Below, piece by piece: positions 45,197 through 52,975 of a stretch of 64,000 bases of DNA. The stretch lies in the NCBI GenBank assembly GCA_947503435.1, contig CANNDL010000005.1:1-64000 (forward strand). Reading direction: 5' to 3'. Positions within the stretch are counted from its first letter, which is position 1. Each line of letters opens with the position of its first letter. The notes under the pieces are model-generated. The model worked only from the letters and a program-made list of their open reading frames with translations. It ran no database searches and had not been told where the DNA came from. A program made the position numbers and the translations under genes. This DNA is from an uncultured Kangiella sp. (GTDB taxonomy: Bacteria; Pseudomonadota; Gammaproteobacteria; Enterobacterales; Kangiellaceae).

Positions 45197-45898
45197 TTAA
45201 GCCACGTAAAGATAGCCTTTTCCTCGAACCGTTTTAATTCGTTGTTGCCCGTTCGGCAACGGGCCTAGCTTCTTCCGTAAATGTCCAACATGAGCATCGA
45301 CACTACGATCATACGGCATACTTCTTCTCCCTAAAGCATGTTTAGATATCGTGTCCTTATCGATTACTTGGCCTGCAGATTGGGCAAGTACCTCTAAAAC
45401 CAAAAACTCTGCACCAGTTAGAGAAACATGTTCGCCATTCTTTTCTACTGACTGAGAGCTAGTTTTGATCTTCAAATCTCCTAAAATAATTACATTCTCA
45501 CTTTCATTGGATTTCGAGCCACTAGTTCGACGATATATAGCCTTTATACGACCGTACAATTCTCTTAAATGGCAAGGCTTAGGCACATAATCATCAGCAC
45601 CTATTTCAAACCCTACAATTCGGTCAAAATCATCACCACGTGCAGTTAACATTAAAACGGGTGTGTCTTTGTGTTTTCTAATTTCCTTAAGAGCATCAAA
45701 GCCGTTCATTTTAGGCATAGAGACATCCAATACGATGACATCGTAATCTTTTGCGAGTGCAGCTTCGACACCTGACATACCATCAAACCGCTCTGTTATA
45801 CAAATATCTCCCTCCCTGGAGAAAAAATCTTTGACTGACTGAGTTAGTACCTCATCATCATCAACCATTAATACGCTTATTACAGAGTTAGATTCCAT
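45197..45898 (-). CDS. CpxR-like response regulator
   Basis: 233 aa from the ATG at 45898. OmpR-type: acidic pocket VDDDE, phospho-acceptor Asp58 (VIVLDVSMPKMNG), Thr in MLTARG, Lys in VPKPC, then a C-terminal winged helix with LTGAEFLVLEVLAQ and RSVDAHVGHLRKKLG, the CpxR-type signature. In E. coli CpxR activates envelope folding factors through GTAAA-N5-GTAAA sites. Three genes nearby carry such boxes. A CpxP-like gene lies directly upstream on the same strand. Confidence 0.93.
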   Translation of the reverse strand: MESNSVISVLMVDDDEVLTQSVKDFFSREGDICITERFDGMSGVEAALAKDYDVIVLDVSMPKMNGFDALKEIRKHKDTPVLMLTARGDDFDRIVGFEIGADDYVPKPCHLRELYGRIKAIYRRTSGSKSNESENVIILGDLKIKTSSQSVEKNGEHVSLTGAEFLVLEVLAQSAGQVIDKDTISKHALGRRSMPYDRSVDAHVGHLRKKLGPLPNGQQRIKTVRGKGYLYVA

Positions 45899-45978
45899 CA
45901 ATATACCTATTATTCGTTTCTACGGTACGATATCAGTGTAAAGCCGTTGCTTTGGATATTAACATTTATATGAAAGAG

Positions 45979-46404
45979 TTATTTTCTGCTTTCTTTAATT
46001 CGGGCTTTAAGCTTCTCACTCATTTCTTCTTGAATAAGCTGGTATTCTTCCATCTGCTCTGGCGTCAATACTGTAGAAAGTTTTGATAATGTTTTTTCTT
46101 TTTCGTCAGAAAGCTCGCCTTTAAGTTTGCGCATTTTTCGAAATCCAAGTTTTGACTTCGAATCCGAGTTTCTATTTTCTAAATCAATGCCATACTTTTT
46201 CAGAATTACCTTTCGGGTTTCCATACCATCTTCAAGAATGAATCCTACCTTGTCTGATTGCTCTCCAGAAAGATTCATTCTTTGCTTGATTGAAGCTACT
46301 TTCTGTTGAATATCATTTAAGTTTTGATTCGTCTGGGCAACTAAGCTGCTAGACAGAACCACTAACAGCGTAGTTATAATAGCTATAAAGTGTATTTTTT
46401 TCAT
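45979..46404 (-). CDS. CpxP/Spy-like periplasmic protein (copy 1)
   Basis: 141 aa with a signal peptide (1-23, ending LVA). The mature part is alpha-helical and charged with the Spy/CpxP pattern: KQRMNLSGEQSDKV, then MRKLKGELSDEKEKTLSKLSTVLTPEQMEEYQ; the LTxxQ motif appears in diverged form (LSGEQ, LTPEQ). CpxP inhibits CpxA and Spy chaperones unfolded proteins. It is a paralogue of 48124-48543 (shared YGIDLEN, L-G-F-x-K-M-x-KL-x-GELSDE). It lies 78 nt upstream of the CpxR-like gene. A 5'-leader hairpin precedes it. Confidence 0.85.
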   Translation of the reverse strand: MKKIHFIAIITTLLVVLSSSLVAQTNQNLNDIQQKVASIKQRMNLSGEQSDKVGFILEDGMETRKVILKKYGIDLENRNSDSKSKLGFRKMRKLKGELSDEKEKTLSKLSTVLTPEQMEEYQLIQEEMSEKLKARIKESRK

Positions 46405-46420
46405 TTCGCTCTCCTATACA

Positions 46421-46451
46421 CCGTTAACCTATTATGAGATTAGGTTAACGG
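46421..46451 (-). promoter_or_regulatory. Leader hairpin before the CpxP-like gene
   Basis: CCGTTAACCTA and TAGGTTAACGG form a perfect 11-bp stem with a 9-nt loop, ending about 16 nt before the ATG of the 45979-46404 gene and next to its AGGAGAG Shine-Dalgarno. There is no T-run, so a terminator is unlikely. It may be a protein-binding site or an mRNA leader structure. Confidence 0.5.
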
Positions 46452-46513
46452 GGATTAATTACTAGTTACCTATCAAGAGTAACAGTTTTAAACTAAATTT
46501 CAGAGTAATTATA

Positions 46514-46993
46514 CTAAGGTTTTTTTACAACAATATAAGCGTCATTATCGTAAATGTAATACGTATTATTAGCATGATAATAGCGCTTTCCTCTAATGAC
46601 GACCACATTATAGTCATAAGGTAGGACTCGTATGCGTGCACCAATCGGAGCTCTTACAACAACATACCCACTTTTGTTTGACTGGTAATATACGCCAGCA
46701 TGGTAGTAATAGTGATGACCTGCTACTGCTAATCGTACTCTAGCTGCAGGTATAGTTGTGAGCCTGAATCCGATAGGTCTAAGTCTGTAGTACTTTGCTC
46801 TATCATGTCTTAGATCTTGTCGGAAATCTCTAACTTCCCGTCGATCGTCTCGTCGATCTAAACGATTTTCGACTCTATCACTTGCTGCGTAAAAAACATT
46901 TTTGCTTATTACTTCGTTAGCTTGAACATCAGAAGAAAAACTTAAAGCAATTAATACTGCTGAAAATGAAATTTTAAATAATAATTTAGTCAT
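46514..46993 (-). CDS. Secreted DUF6515/RcnB-like protein
   Basis: 159 aa. Signal peptide about 1-25 (ending VQA). An Arg/Asp-rich helical segment (RVENRLDRRDDRREVRDFRQ) is followed by a Tyr/Val-rich beta domain with the repeating pattern H-Y-Y-Y-H-A-G-V-Y-Y, YVVVRAPIGARIRVLP and RYYHANNTYY. This is the DUF6515 pattern seen in periplasmic proteins of proteobacteria, with unknown role. A GAAAA-N5-GTAAA box lies 88 nt upstream, suggesting control by the Cpx-like system. Confidence 0.8.
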   Translation of the reverse strand: MTKLLFKISFSAVLIALSFSSDVQANEVISKNVFYAASDRVENRLDRRDDRREVRDFRQDLRHDRAKYYRLRPIGFRLTTIPAARVRLAVAGHHYYYHAGVYYQSNKSGYVVVRAPIGARIRVLPYDYNVVVIRGKRYYHANNTYYIYDNDAYIVVKKP

Positions 46994-47080
46994 ATGTGTA
47001 ACCTTTTACTTTCAAATTAAAGTTAATGTTTATTGATGTGTATATATTAACTATATGAATGTAATGTAACGATATTGAAT

Positions 47081-47095
47081 GAAAAGAAGTGTAAA
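47081..47095 (+). promoter_or_regulatory. CpxR-like box upstream of the DUF6515-like gene
   Basis: GAAAA-GAAGT-GTAAA, 9 of 10 positions of GTAAA-N5-GTAAA, 88 nt upstream of the ATG at 46993. It has the same strand orientation relative to its gene as the boxes at 42314 and 48613. Confidence 0.5.
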
Positions 47096-47129
47096 GCTAG
47101 CTTCATTCCATCATTTCAGATGCTTAAAT

Positions 47130-48104
47130 TTAACTTCCATTATTATCACTAATTTTGAACATATTAATATGTTCAAAATTAGGCTCTTTAAGCTCTTTTT
47201 CACGCTTGAAATCTCCCTTATACCAGTCAATTTGCGGTTTAAAGAGTATTTTCAGAGGATTGTATGAGTAAAAACCTGTTGTTACACCATATTTAATAGG
47301 AGCACTTTCAGGTGTGTAAGTCCTGTGTATCAAGTCCCAAATCATGAGCATTCCTCCATAATTCTTATCAATACAATACTTGTTTGCCCCATGGTGCACA
47401 CGGTGTTTAGAAGGAGTATTAAAACCAATATGCTCAAACCAGCCTAACTTAGGGATGGTTTGAGTGTGTAAGAAGAACTGGTATATCAATGACATCACTA
47501 AGCCAGCCATAATATACTCTGGCTTGAACCCCATAATAATCATCGGCAAATATACGATTGGAGAAAATATTCGGCCAAATGTATGCAAGCGGAAAGCTAT
47601 TGATAAATTCAGGCTTTGTGCCGAGTGGTGCGTATGATGAATTGACCACAGGAATGGACTTTCATGACTGACTCTATGATACCAATAGTAAGCACCTTCA
47701 AATAATACGACGGTTATAACAAAAGGAAATAACCCATCGCCTATTTGGAATAGTGCAAAATGCTCTACATACTTAAGTAAAGAGTACAAATAGAGCAAAG
47801 TTATTGGTGTAGCAAAGATATTTATAAGATATACACCGACACTGGCCATACTGTCCCCTACATCGTAAGGGTGCTTTTTCTTTTGAAAGTACAACACGAT
47901 GATTTCTAATAGTACAAATATGACTATATACTTGATCCCTCCAAAGTTTAACGACTCTAAATAGCCCTTAGAGGTTATATCTGGGGTAAACGCATTAGAT
48001 ACCCTGATAAGATCAACTTGGAAAAAATAGAATAATGAGGCAACAATTGCGCACAGCGCATAGAAGCTAAGAATCCCAGTCTTTGTTTTTGATAAAAATT
48101 TCAT
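47130..48104 (-). CDS. Sterol desaturase / fatty acid hydroxylase family membrane protein
   Basis: 324 aa with about six hydrophobic helices. Di-iron His clusters are complete: HRVSH (143-147), HHTHH (156-160) and HRVHHGANKYCIDKNYGG (from about 234). The family hydroxylates or desaturates lipids such as fatty acids, ornithine lipids or carotenoids in the inner membrane. The C-terminal 10-12 residues (EPNFEHINMFK) are encoded by a perfect 34-bp palindrome, so this tail may be a late addition. It is followed by the DUF6515-like gene and preceded by the second CpxP-like gene, with only 19 nt between stop and start. Confidence 0.92.
   Translation of the reverse strand: MKFLSKTKTGILSFYALCAIVASLFYFFQVDLIRVSNAFTPDITSKGYLESLNFGGIKYIVIFVLLEIIVLYFQKKKHPYDVGDSMASVGVYLINIFATPITLLYLYSLLKYVEHFALFQIGDGLFPFVITVVLFEGAYYWYHRVSHESPFLWSIHHTHHSAQSLNLSIAFRLHTFGRIFSPIVYLPMIIMGFKPEYIMAGLVMSLIYQFFLHTQTIPKLGWFEHIGFNTPSKHRVHHGANKYCIDKNYGGMLMIWDLIHRTYTPESAPIKYGVTTGFYSYNPLKILFKPQIDWYKGDFKREKELKEPNFEHINMFKISDNNGS
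47149..47182. repeat. Perfect 34-bp palindrome at the 3' end of the desaturase gene
   Basis: Half-site CTAATTTTGAACATATT, mirrored exactly without a spacer. It covers codons just before the stop of the 47130-48104 gene. A perfect palindrome this long can extrude as a cruciform or fold as a hairpin in RNA; the A/T-rich end could aid termination. Neither function is shown. Confidence 0.85.
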
Positions 48105-48123
48105 AAGAGTCCCCCTTTTTAGT

Positions 48124-48543
48124 CTACTTACGATTTGCCATGATCCGAGCTTTTATTTTCTCTCGGATTTCATCTTGGACTTTCTCAAATTCATCCATTT
48201 GTTCATCAGACAAGATTTTCTCTAGTTCTTCCTTTGTGAGTCCTCTTTCGTCAGATAGCTCGCCACGAAGTTTCATTAATTTCATAAATCCTAAATTAGA
48301 CTTCTTTTCTAAGTTTTCCAGATCTATTCCATAATCAGCCAATATGGTCTTACGGTTTTTAGCAGCTTTCTCAAGAATTGGCTTAATTTGCTTTTCTTGA
48401 GACTCAGTTAAATTCAAACGCTCTTTAACAGAGCTGGCTTGTGCTTTCATTTTCTCGACATCATATTGCTCTTTAGCTTTAACTAACGTTGAGAATAGAG
48501 AAAGGGCGAACACAAATATTGATACGGATATAAAGGTCTTCAT
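48124..48543 (-). CDS. CpxP/Spy-like periplasmic protein (copy 2)
   Basis: 139 aa with a signal peptide (1-23, ending VKA). Helical, charged, with KERLNLTESQEKQIKPILEK (LTxxQ motif in LTESQ), then LRGELSDERGLTKEELEKILSDEQMDEFE. Closely similar in layout to the copy at 45979-46404. The two copies bracket the DUF6515 and desaturase genes, which suggests a local duplication. A GAAAA-N5-GTAAA box lies 70 nt upstream. Confidence 0.85.
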   Translation of the reverse strand: MKTFISVSIFVFALSLFSTLVKAKEQYDVEKMKAQASSVKERLNLTESQEKQIKPILEKAAKNRKTILADYGIDLENLEKKSNLGFMKLMKLRGELSDERGLTKEELEKILSDEQMDEFEKVQDEIREKIKARIMANRK

Positions 48544-48612
48544 AGCTACACCTAAAGTTAAGTTTGTATCTAGGTAGTGTAATGAGAACTAAGTAAATGA
48601 ACGGAAAGGAGT

Positions 48613-48627
48613 GAAAAGAAATGTAAA
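48613..48627 (+). promoter_or_regulatory. CpxR-like box upstream of CpxP-like copy 2
   Basis: GAAAA-GAAAT-GTAAA, 9 of 10 positions of GTAAA-N5-GTAAA, 70 nt upstream of the ATG at 48543. Confidence 0.5.
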
Positions 48628-48793
48628 GCAATAACTTATAGCTCCAACGTCCGTTGTGTGACGTTTACAGACTGCTCAGTTCGAGCAATGGACATTGGTT
48701 TAACTATTCCTAAGATTTCAGTTAACCATGAATCAACAGTCTCTCTTAAGCAAACTCCAAATCAGTCCAACTTGTGCTGAAGAGGCACACTGT

Positions 48794-49570
48794 TTAGTTC
48801 TTAAAAACGTACATCATCCCTTTGAATAGAGACAAGTAATAACCGGTTATATGTGTTTGATCGGCCAGAAGCTCATATTTCCAATTAAATTTTTCTGGGG
48901 ATTTCTCTTCTAGCTTTTCAGAAAATGCCTTGAGTGCATCCATTACTCTCTCGCCTTCCTCAGCTTGATTTGCTGATGAAAAATATAGAGATTTATCAAG
49001 ACTTTTATGGCTTACAATCTTTTTATAAAAATCTGTCACTTTAGTTTGTAACGGCGGCCCCGCGGCGATGTAATTATCGAATAGTTCTGGACGATTGGCT
49101 AATAAGTTTACTGTGTAATAGCCAGCTAACGAATGGCCATATAATGTGTTTGAGCCATTAGTTCGATAATTATCATGAACATAAGCCATCACTTCATTTT
49201 TTAGAAACGCTGTAAAGCTATCAGTATTAAGGCCTAAGTCTCTTTGACGAGTATCGCCATTCACATTAGGGATAGCCACAATAATCAGTTCAGGAGCAAA
49301 GTTCTGCTCTTGTAATAGCCGATAAGCCAGAATTGAATGAGCAAAATGACGTTCACCATCAAGTAAATATAATACTGGGTATTTGTCATTACCTTTAGCA
49401 TAGCCACTAGGCAAATGAATCAATAAATTTCTTTCTTCCTTTAAAATTTCTGAGTCAAATACAACACGCTCACCAGCACCAATTGAAATATCTTCTTTGA
49501 TAACACTTTTCGACATTACCGACGAGCTAATTAGGATAGCGATAAATGCTAATAATCTATAAATCTTCAA
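48794..49570 (-). CDS. Exported alpha/beta-hydrolase esterase (Fes/EstD type)
   Basis: 258 aa with a signal peptide (about 1-20). Esterase-D/Fes-like fold: YPVLYLLDGERHF, nucleophile elbow GHSLAG (Ser147), and an acid/His region ending LLADQTHITGYY. Related enzymes hydrolyse siderophore esters or acyl esters. No siderophore genes lie beside it, so the substrate cannot be named. It is followed after ~40 nt by nothing recognised. Confidence 0.85.
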   Translation of the reverse strand: MKIYRLLAFIAILISSSVMSKSVIKEDISIGAGERVVFDSEILKEERNLLIHLPSGYAKGNDKYPVLYLLDGERHFAHSILAYRLLQEQNFAPELIIVAIPNVNGDTRQRDLGLNTDSFTAFLKNEVMAYVHDNYRTNGSNTLYGHSLAGYYTVNLLANRPELFDNYIAAGPPLQTKVTDFYKKIVSHKSLDKSLYFSSANQAEEGERVMDALKAFSEKLEEKSPEKFNWKYELLADQTHITGYYLSLFKGMMYVFKN

Positions 49571-49656
49571 AGCAAGTTTCCTTTAATGTTAATTCTCAAT
49601 ACTAAATACATCTTATATATTCTCGATAATGCTAGGAAATTATTAAATAACTTACA

Positions 49657-50400
49657 CTACACCTTAGGGAATTTACTCACAATATCCCAGTGCTCAACTA
49701 CCTTGCCGTTATCGTCTAACCTGAAGATATCAATCGCAGCATTATGGAAGTTCGCTCCCGATGAACCATACTCAACTAGAGCCGCCACTAAATCACCTTG
49801 CGCCACTATTTGTTTTATTTTCGCTGGGAAGCCTTGTCCTTGCTGCGGAATAAAGCTTAAAACAGCTTCCTTACCATTTGGCACTCTTGGATTGTGTTGG
49901 GTATATTCATTACCAAAAAGCTTCACTAGCGTTGCTTTGTCACCTTGAGCAAAGCCTTTTTGAATAAAATCAATTACTGTATTTTTATTTCTTTCGAGTT
50001 CAGCCTTGCTTAATGTTTTAGTAACGTCTCCTCCGCCATCAATCATTGAGTTTCCATTAGCCGTTTTTGCTTTAGGCACTTCTTTTTGAATAACTTCCCA
50101 CTCATTGCTTAGCTTTCCATCAATTACTCGTAGCAAATTGCCAACAATGTCTGACTCACCGTCAGAACTGGTGACTTTGGATTGAGTAATTATGAGATCG
50201 CCTTCAGCAACCACTCTTACTAATTGCCTTTTAGCATTAACTTTATCGGTTTTGCTAAAAAATTTGGAGATGCCTGATGTGCTGACTACAGTCTCTGATT
50301 GAATGTTTACAACGGATTTTGATTTTGAAATTGCTCCTGCACAAGCACTGACGCTAATAAGGGCAGTTAAAGCCAACCCAATTAATTTAACTAGTTTCAT
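49657..50400 (-). CDS. Lipoprotein with SnoaL-like (NTF2 fold) domain
   Basis: 247 aa. The signal peptide ends VSAC (Cys20), a lipobox. A degenerate first NTF2-like half (about 30-105) is followed by a clear SnoaL-like domain (about 125-245): NKNTVIDFIQKGFAQGDKATLVKLFGNEYTQHNPRVPNG, with IDIFRLDDNGKVVEHWDI. The second His/Asp set is of the type used in ester and aldol chemistry, but many such proteins are binding proteins only. Located next to the esterase on the same strand; role unknown. Confidence 0.82.
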   Translation of the reverse strand: MKLVKLIGLALTALISVSACAGAISKSKSVVNIQSETVVSTSGISKFFSKTDKVNAKRQLVRVVAEGDLIITQSKVTSSDGESDIVGNLLRVIDGKLSNEWEVIQKEVPKAKTANGNSMIDGGGDVTKTLSKAELERNKNTVIDFIQKGFAQGDKATLVKLFGNEYTQHNPRVPNGKEAVLSFIPQQGQGFPAKIKQIVAQGDLVAALVEYGSSGANFHNAAIDIFRLDDNGKVVEHWDIVSKFPKV

Positions 50401-50524
50401 TATTGTCCCTTAAAGGCTTTCTAAATTTACAATCAGGTATTATTTGATAGCTGATGATAACAACGGTACTGCAAACATCTACGCCATTTACAGTACCGTA
50501 ATACTCTTTACATACCGCTTACGT

Positions 50525-51646
50525 TTAAGGTTGTTTATTAACCAATGCATCTAATTGCTCGAGCAATTGGTGCTCTGGGTACGCAAGCTTAAACTTATCA
50601 AATCCAGATTCAGCTTTACTCTGAAAGCCCTGCTCCATCTGAGCCTTAATTAACTTAGCTTGGTACATAGGGTGTTCGAAATAGTTATCAATCGTCTCCA
50701 TAATTTCGAGCTCTTTAAGTTTATCGCTTTTTTTTTGTGCTAAGTCATAGGCATAGAAGCCATACAAAGCCATGTAATTCAGATCATATAACTCAGGCTG
50801 AGTTTTAATGGCGATATCTATTAAGTAGCTACCCGCATCCCTAGCTTGAGAGATTAGCAATAAAGTTGCTTCATCTTTGTAGGGCTTACGTGCCTTTATT
50901 TCCACTCCCATTTTAGCTAGTAAAGCTTCAGTGGCTTTAGCTACTGCACCAGGATTTTGAGCTGTGATAAGGTTCTTATCGACCGCAATATAAGGAAGCA
51001 TAGGAGCATTGCTTACAAATTTGGCACCATTCTCATTTAACTTATCTTCTAGCAAAAATGGTAATTGGTTGATAACATCACCGCCAAAAGCCTGCTCTTC
51101 AAGATTAGTAAAAGCATTAACTTTTTTCCCTGCAACAAAATAAGAGCCGTCCCCTAACCTAATATTTACCAATGCAGCTGGGCCATGACAGACAGCTGCC
51201 ATTGGTCGATCATTTTGTGCAAAGTGCGTTAATAGATTTTGCGTTGCCTTGTCTTTTGGTAAATCAAACATAGCGCCATTACCACCTATGACAAGAACAC
51301 CATCATAAGATTGAGTAACAGCGTCTTTAGTCGCTATGGTTGAAGCCAACTGGTTTAAGGCAGGCGTTTCAGTTTTAAACCTTTTGATATACGCTAAGTC
51401 ATCTTTATTATTTTTGACCAACACAGCGCCGCCCTTAGGGCTTAAAATGTCAATGGATACACCATTGTCATGCAATACTAAATAGGCTTGTGCTAGCTCT
51501 TCCAAGTCGTAACTGAGATTCTCTCGCCCTTCTTCGCCATAACTTGAAACTAGGACGGCTACTTTTTTCGGATTTTGAGTAGGCTCAGCATGAGCAATAG
51601 AAAAGGAGATTAATCCTATTAGTAAAAGCGTAATAATAAATCGCAT
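50525..51646 (-). CDS. Exported DJ-1/PfpI (Hsp31-like) protein with helical C-terminal region
   Basis: 373 aa from the ATG at 51646, with a signal peptide ending AHA (residue ~20); an upstream extension is rejected. DJ-1/PfpI domain: VAVLVSSYGEEG, LVIGGNGAMFDLP, the nucleophile AAVCHGPAAL (Cys153) and a conserved Glu in YGEEGRE. The C-terminal ~110 residues are helical with TPR-like spacing. This family includes glyoxalase III/chaperone and amidase-like members; periplasmic location is unusual. It lies 94 nt after kinase 3, so it may belong to that operon. Confidence 0.85.
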   Translation of the reverse strand: MRFIITLLLIGLISFSIAHAEPTQNPKKVAVLVSSYGEEGRENLSYDLEELAQAYLVLHDNGVSIDILSPKGGAVLVKNNKDDLAYIKRFKTETPALNQLASTIATKDAVTQSYDGVLVIGGNGAMFDLPKDKATQNLLTHFAQNDRPMAAVCHGPAALVNIRLGDGSYFVAGKKVNAFTNLEEQAFGGDVINQLPFLLEDKLNENGAKFVSNAPMLPYIAVDKNLITAQNPGAVAKATEALLAKMGVEIKARKPYKDEATLLLISQARDAGSYLIDIAIKTQPELYDLNYMALYGFYAYDLAQKKSDKLKELEIMETIDNYFEHPMYQAKLIKAQMEQGFQSKAESGFDKFKLAYPEHQLLEQLDALVNKQP

Positions 51647-51740
51647 AATATTCTCATCAAGTGTTTGTTTAATTTGAATAAAGAATAGCAAGCGTAATGT
51701 CGTGCTTTTGTGAAGTTGCGATTGCCGAATATGCTATTTT

Positions 51741-52955
51741 TTAATAGCTCATGGTCAAACGAAAACGTTCCGCCTCAACACTAACCTCTACTTCCCAGCC
51801 AAAGACCTGGCAGACTCGTTTGACGAGATATAAACCCAAACCTAAACCATGACTTGAATTTCTTTTTACATTCGGCTCAAGAGGATTATGCGCGTGAATA
51901 TAGCTGGTATCATTCTCAAAAGTGATAGCACTCGTATCTGCTTTAATAAGCAGATGACTTGATGACGCATATTGAAGAGCATTCGATAGTAAATTATTAA
52001 CTAACAATGTTAACAAGTTCTCATTAGCCATCACTTTTAAGTCACTGGATAAATCCAGGTCAATCACAAAGTTGTCACGTTTTGATAATTCATAGTGACT
52101 AACAATGCAATCTTCAAGTATATCCATGAGTTTCACATGAGATAGTATTCCTGACTCTTCCCTAGCCAGGGCTAGCAAGGTAGCAATGGTTTGCTCCATT
52201 TGGTTAGTGCTTTCATTAAGATAGCTCAACTGCTTTGCTGATAGCTCAGGCTTATTTTTCAAATCGGCAATAACGTTTTTGAGTACCGTTATGGGGGTTC
52301 TCAGTTCGTGACTAACATCACGTGTAAAGTTTTCCTCTCTTTTTAGTAAAGATTGAACTTTATGAAAACTATCTTCTATCGTCTCTGCCAACAAACCAAC
52401 TTCATTATTTGGAAACTCCTCAGCAAAACCCTTTTCAACAATGCTAGTTTGTTGAACCTTTTCAGTTAATATTCTTAAAGGTTTAATGGCATTTTTAGCT
52501 AACAGATAAGCTGTTATTAGTGCAGCACTAATGATGATGAGCAGCAAGGCAACTAAACTAAGAAAGACAATTGGCAAGTAATCTTTACCAACTTCGTATT
52601 TGGAAATATCTGCCACTAAAACAGCCGTTGAACCATCTATAGCTAATGGTTGAACATAAATACTTTTACCGTCAGCAGTTTTAAACTCGACTTGCTGAAG
52701 GTCTTTTAAATGCTGTAGATAAATTTCTTGAGGTAATTGATTCCATTCATCATATAAGGTTAAAAATGGAGCTCTAGGTTTAACAAGAGTTTGATTCTGT
52801 TTATAGTTATCTTCGATATAGGCAGCTTCTTCGGATACGATCCGGTTGAAAATGTTATCTTCAACAATCCACGAATACCCCATTAATAATACGCTATATA
52901 TAACCGATATAAGAAATACAAACCCAACGAATAATGTAATGATTCGGGATTGAAT
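51741..52955 (-). CDS. Sensor histidine kinase (system 3), probable AUU start
   Basis: 404 aa when started at ATT 52955, which is preceded by AAGGA with 7-nt spacing. The first ATG (52883) would remove the N-terminal TM helix (ITLFVGFVFLISVIYSVLL), which a membrane sensor needs. A ~100-residue periplasmic domain, TM2 (about 126-150), HisKA with DVSHELRTP (His216) and HATPase with N-box NLLSNALQYA and G2 HGLGLGLYLVKRV follow. The G1 box DxGxG is missing (FENDTSYIHAHN). It resembles kinase 1 in layout. It lies 20 nt after the regulator. Confidence 0.88.
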   Translation of the reverse strand: MQSRIITLFVGFVFLISVIYSVLLMGYSWIVEDNIFNRIVSEEAAYIEDNYKQNQTLVKPRAPFLTLYDEWNQLPQEIYLQHLKDLQQVEFKTADGKSIYVQPLAIDGSTAVLVADISKYEVGKDYLPIVFLSLVALLLIIISAALITAYLLAKNAIKPLRILTEKVQQTSIVEKGFAEEFPNNEVGLLAETIEDSFHKVQSLLKREENFTRDVSHELRTPITVLKNVIADLKNKPELSAKQLSYLNESTNQMEQTIATLLALAREESGILSHVKLMDILEDCIVSHYELSKRDNFVIDLDLSSDLKVMANENLLTLLVNNLLSNALQYASSSHLLIKADTSAITFENDTSYIHAHNPLEPNVKRNSSHGLGLGLYLVKRVCQVFGWEVEVSVEAERFRLTMSY

Positions 52956-52975
52956 ACTTTTATCCTTGTAATTTA

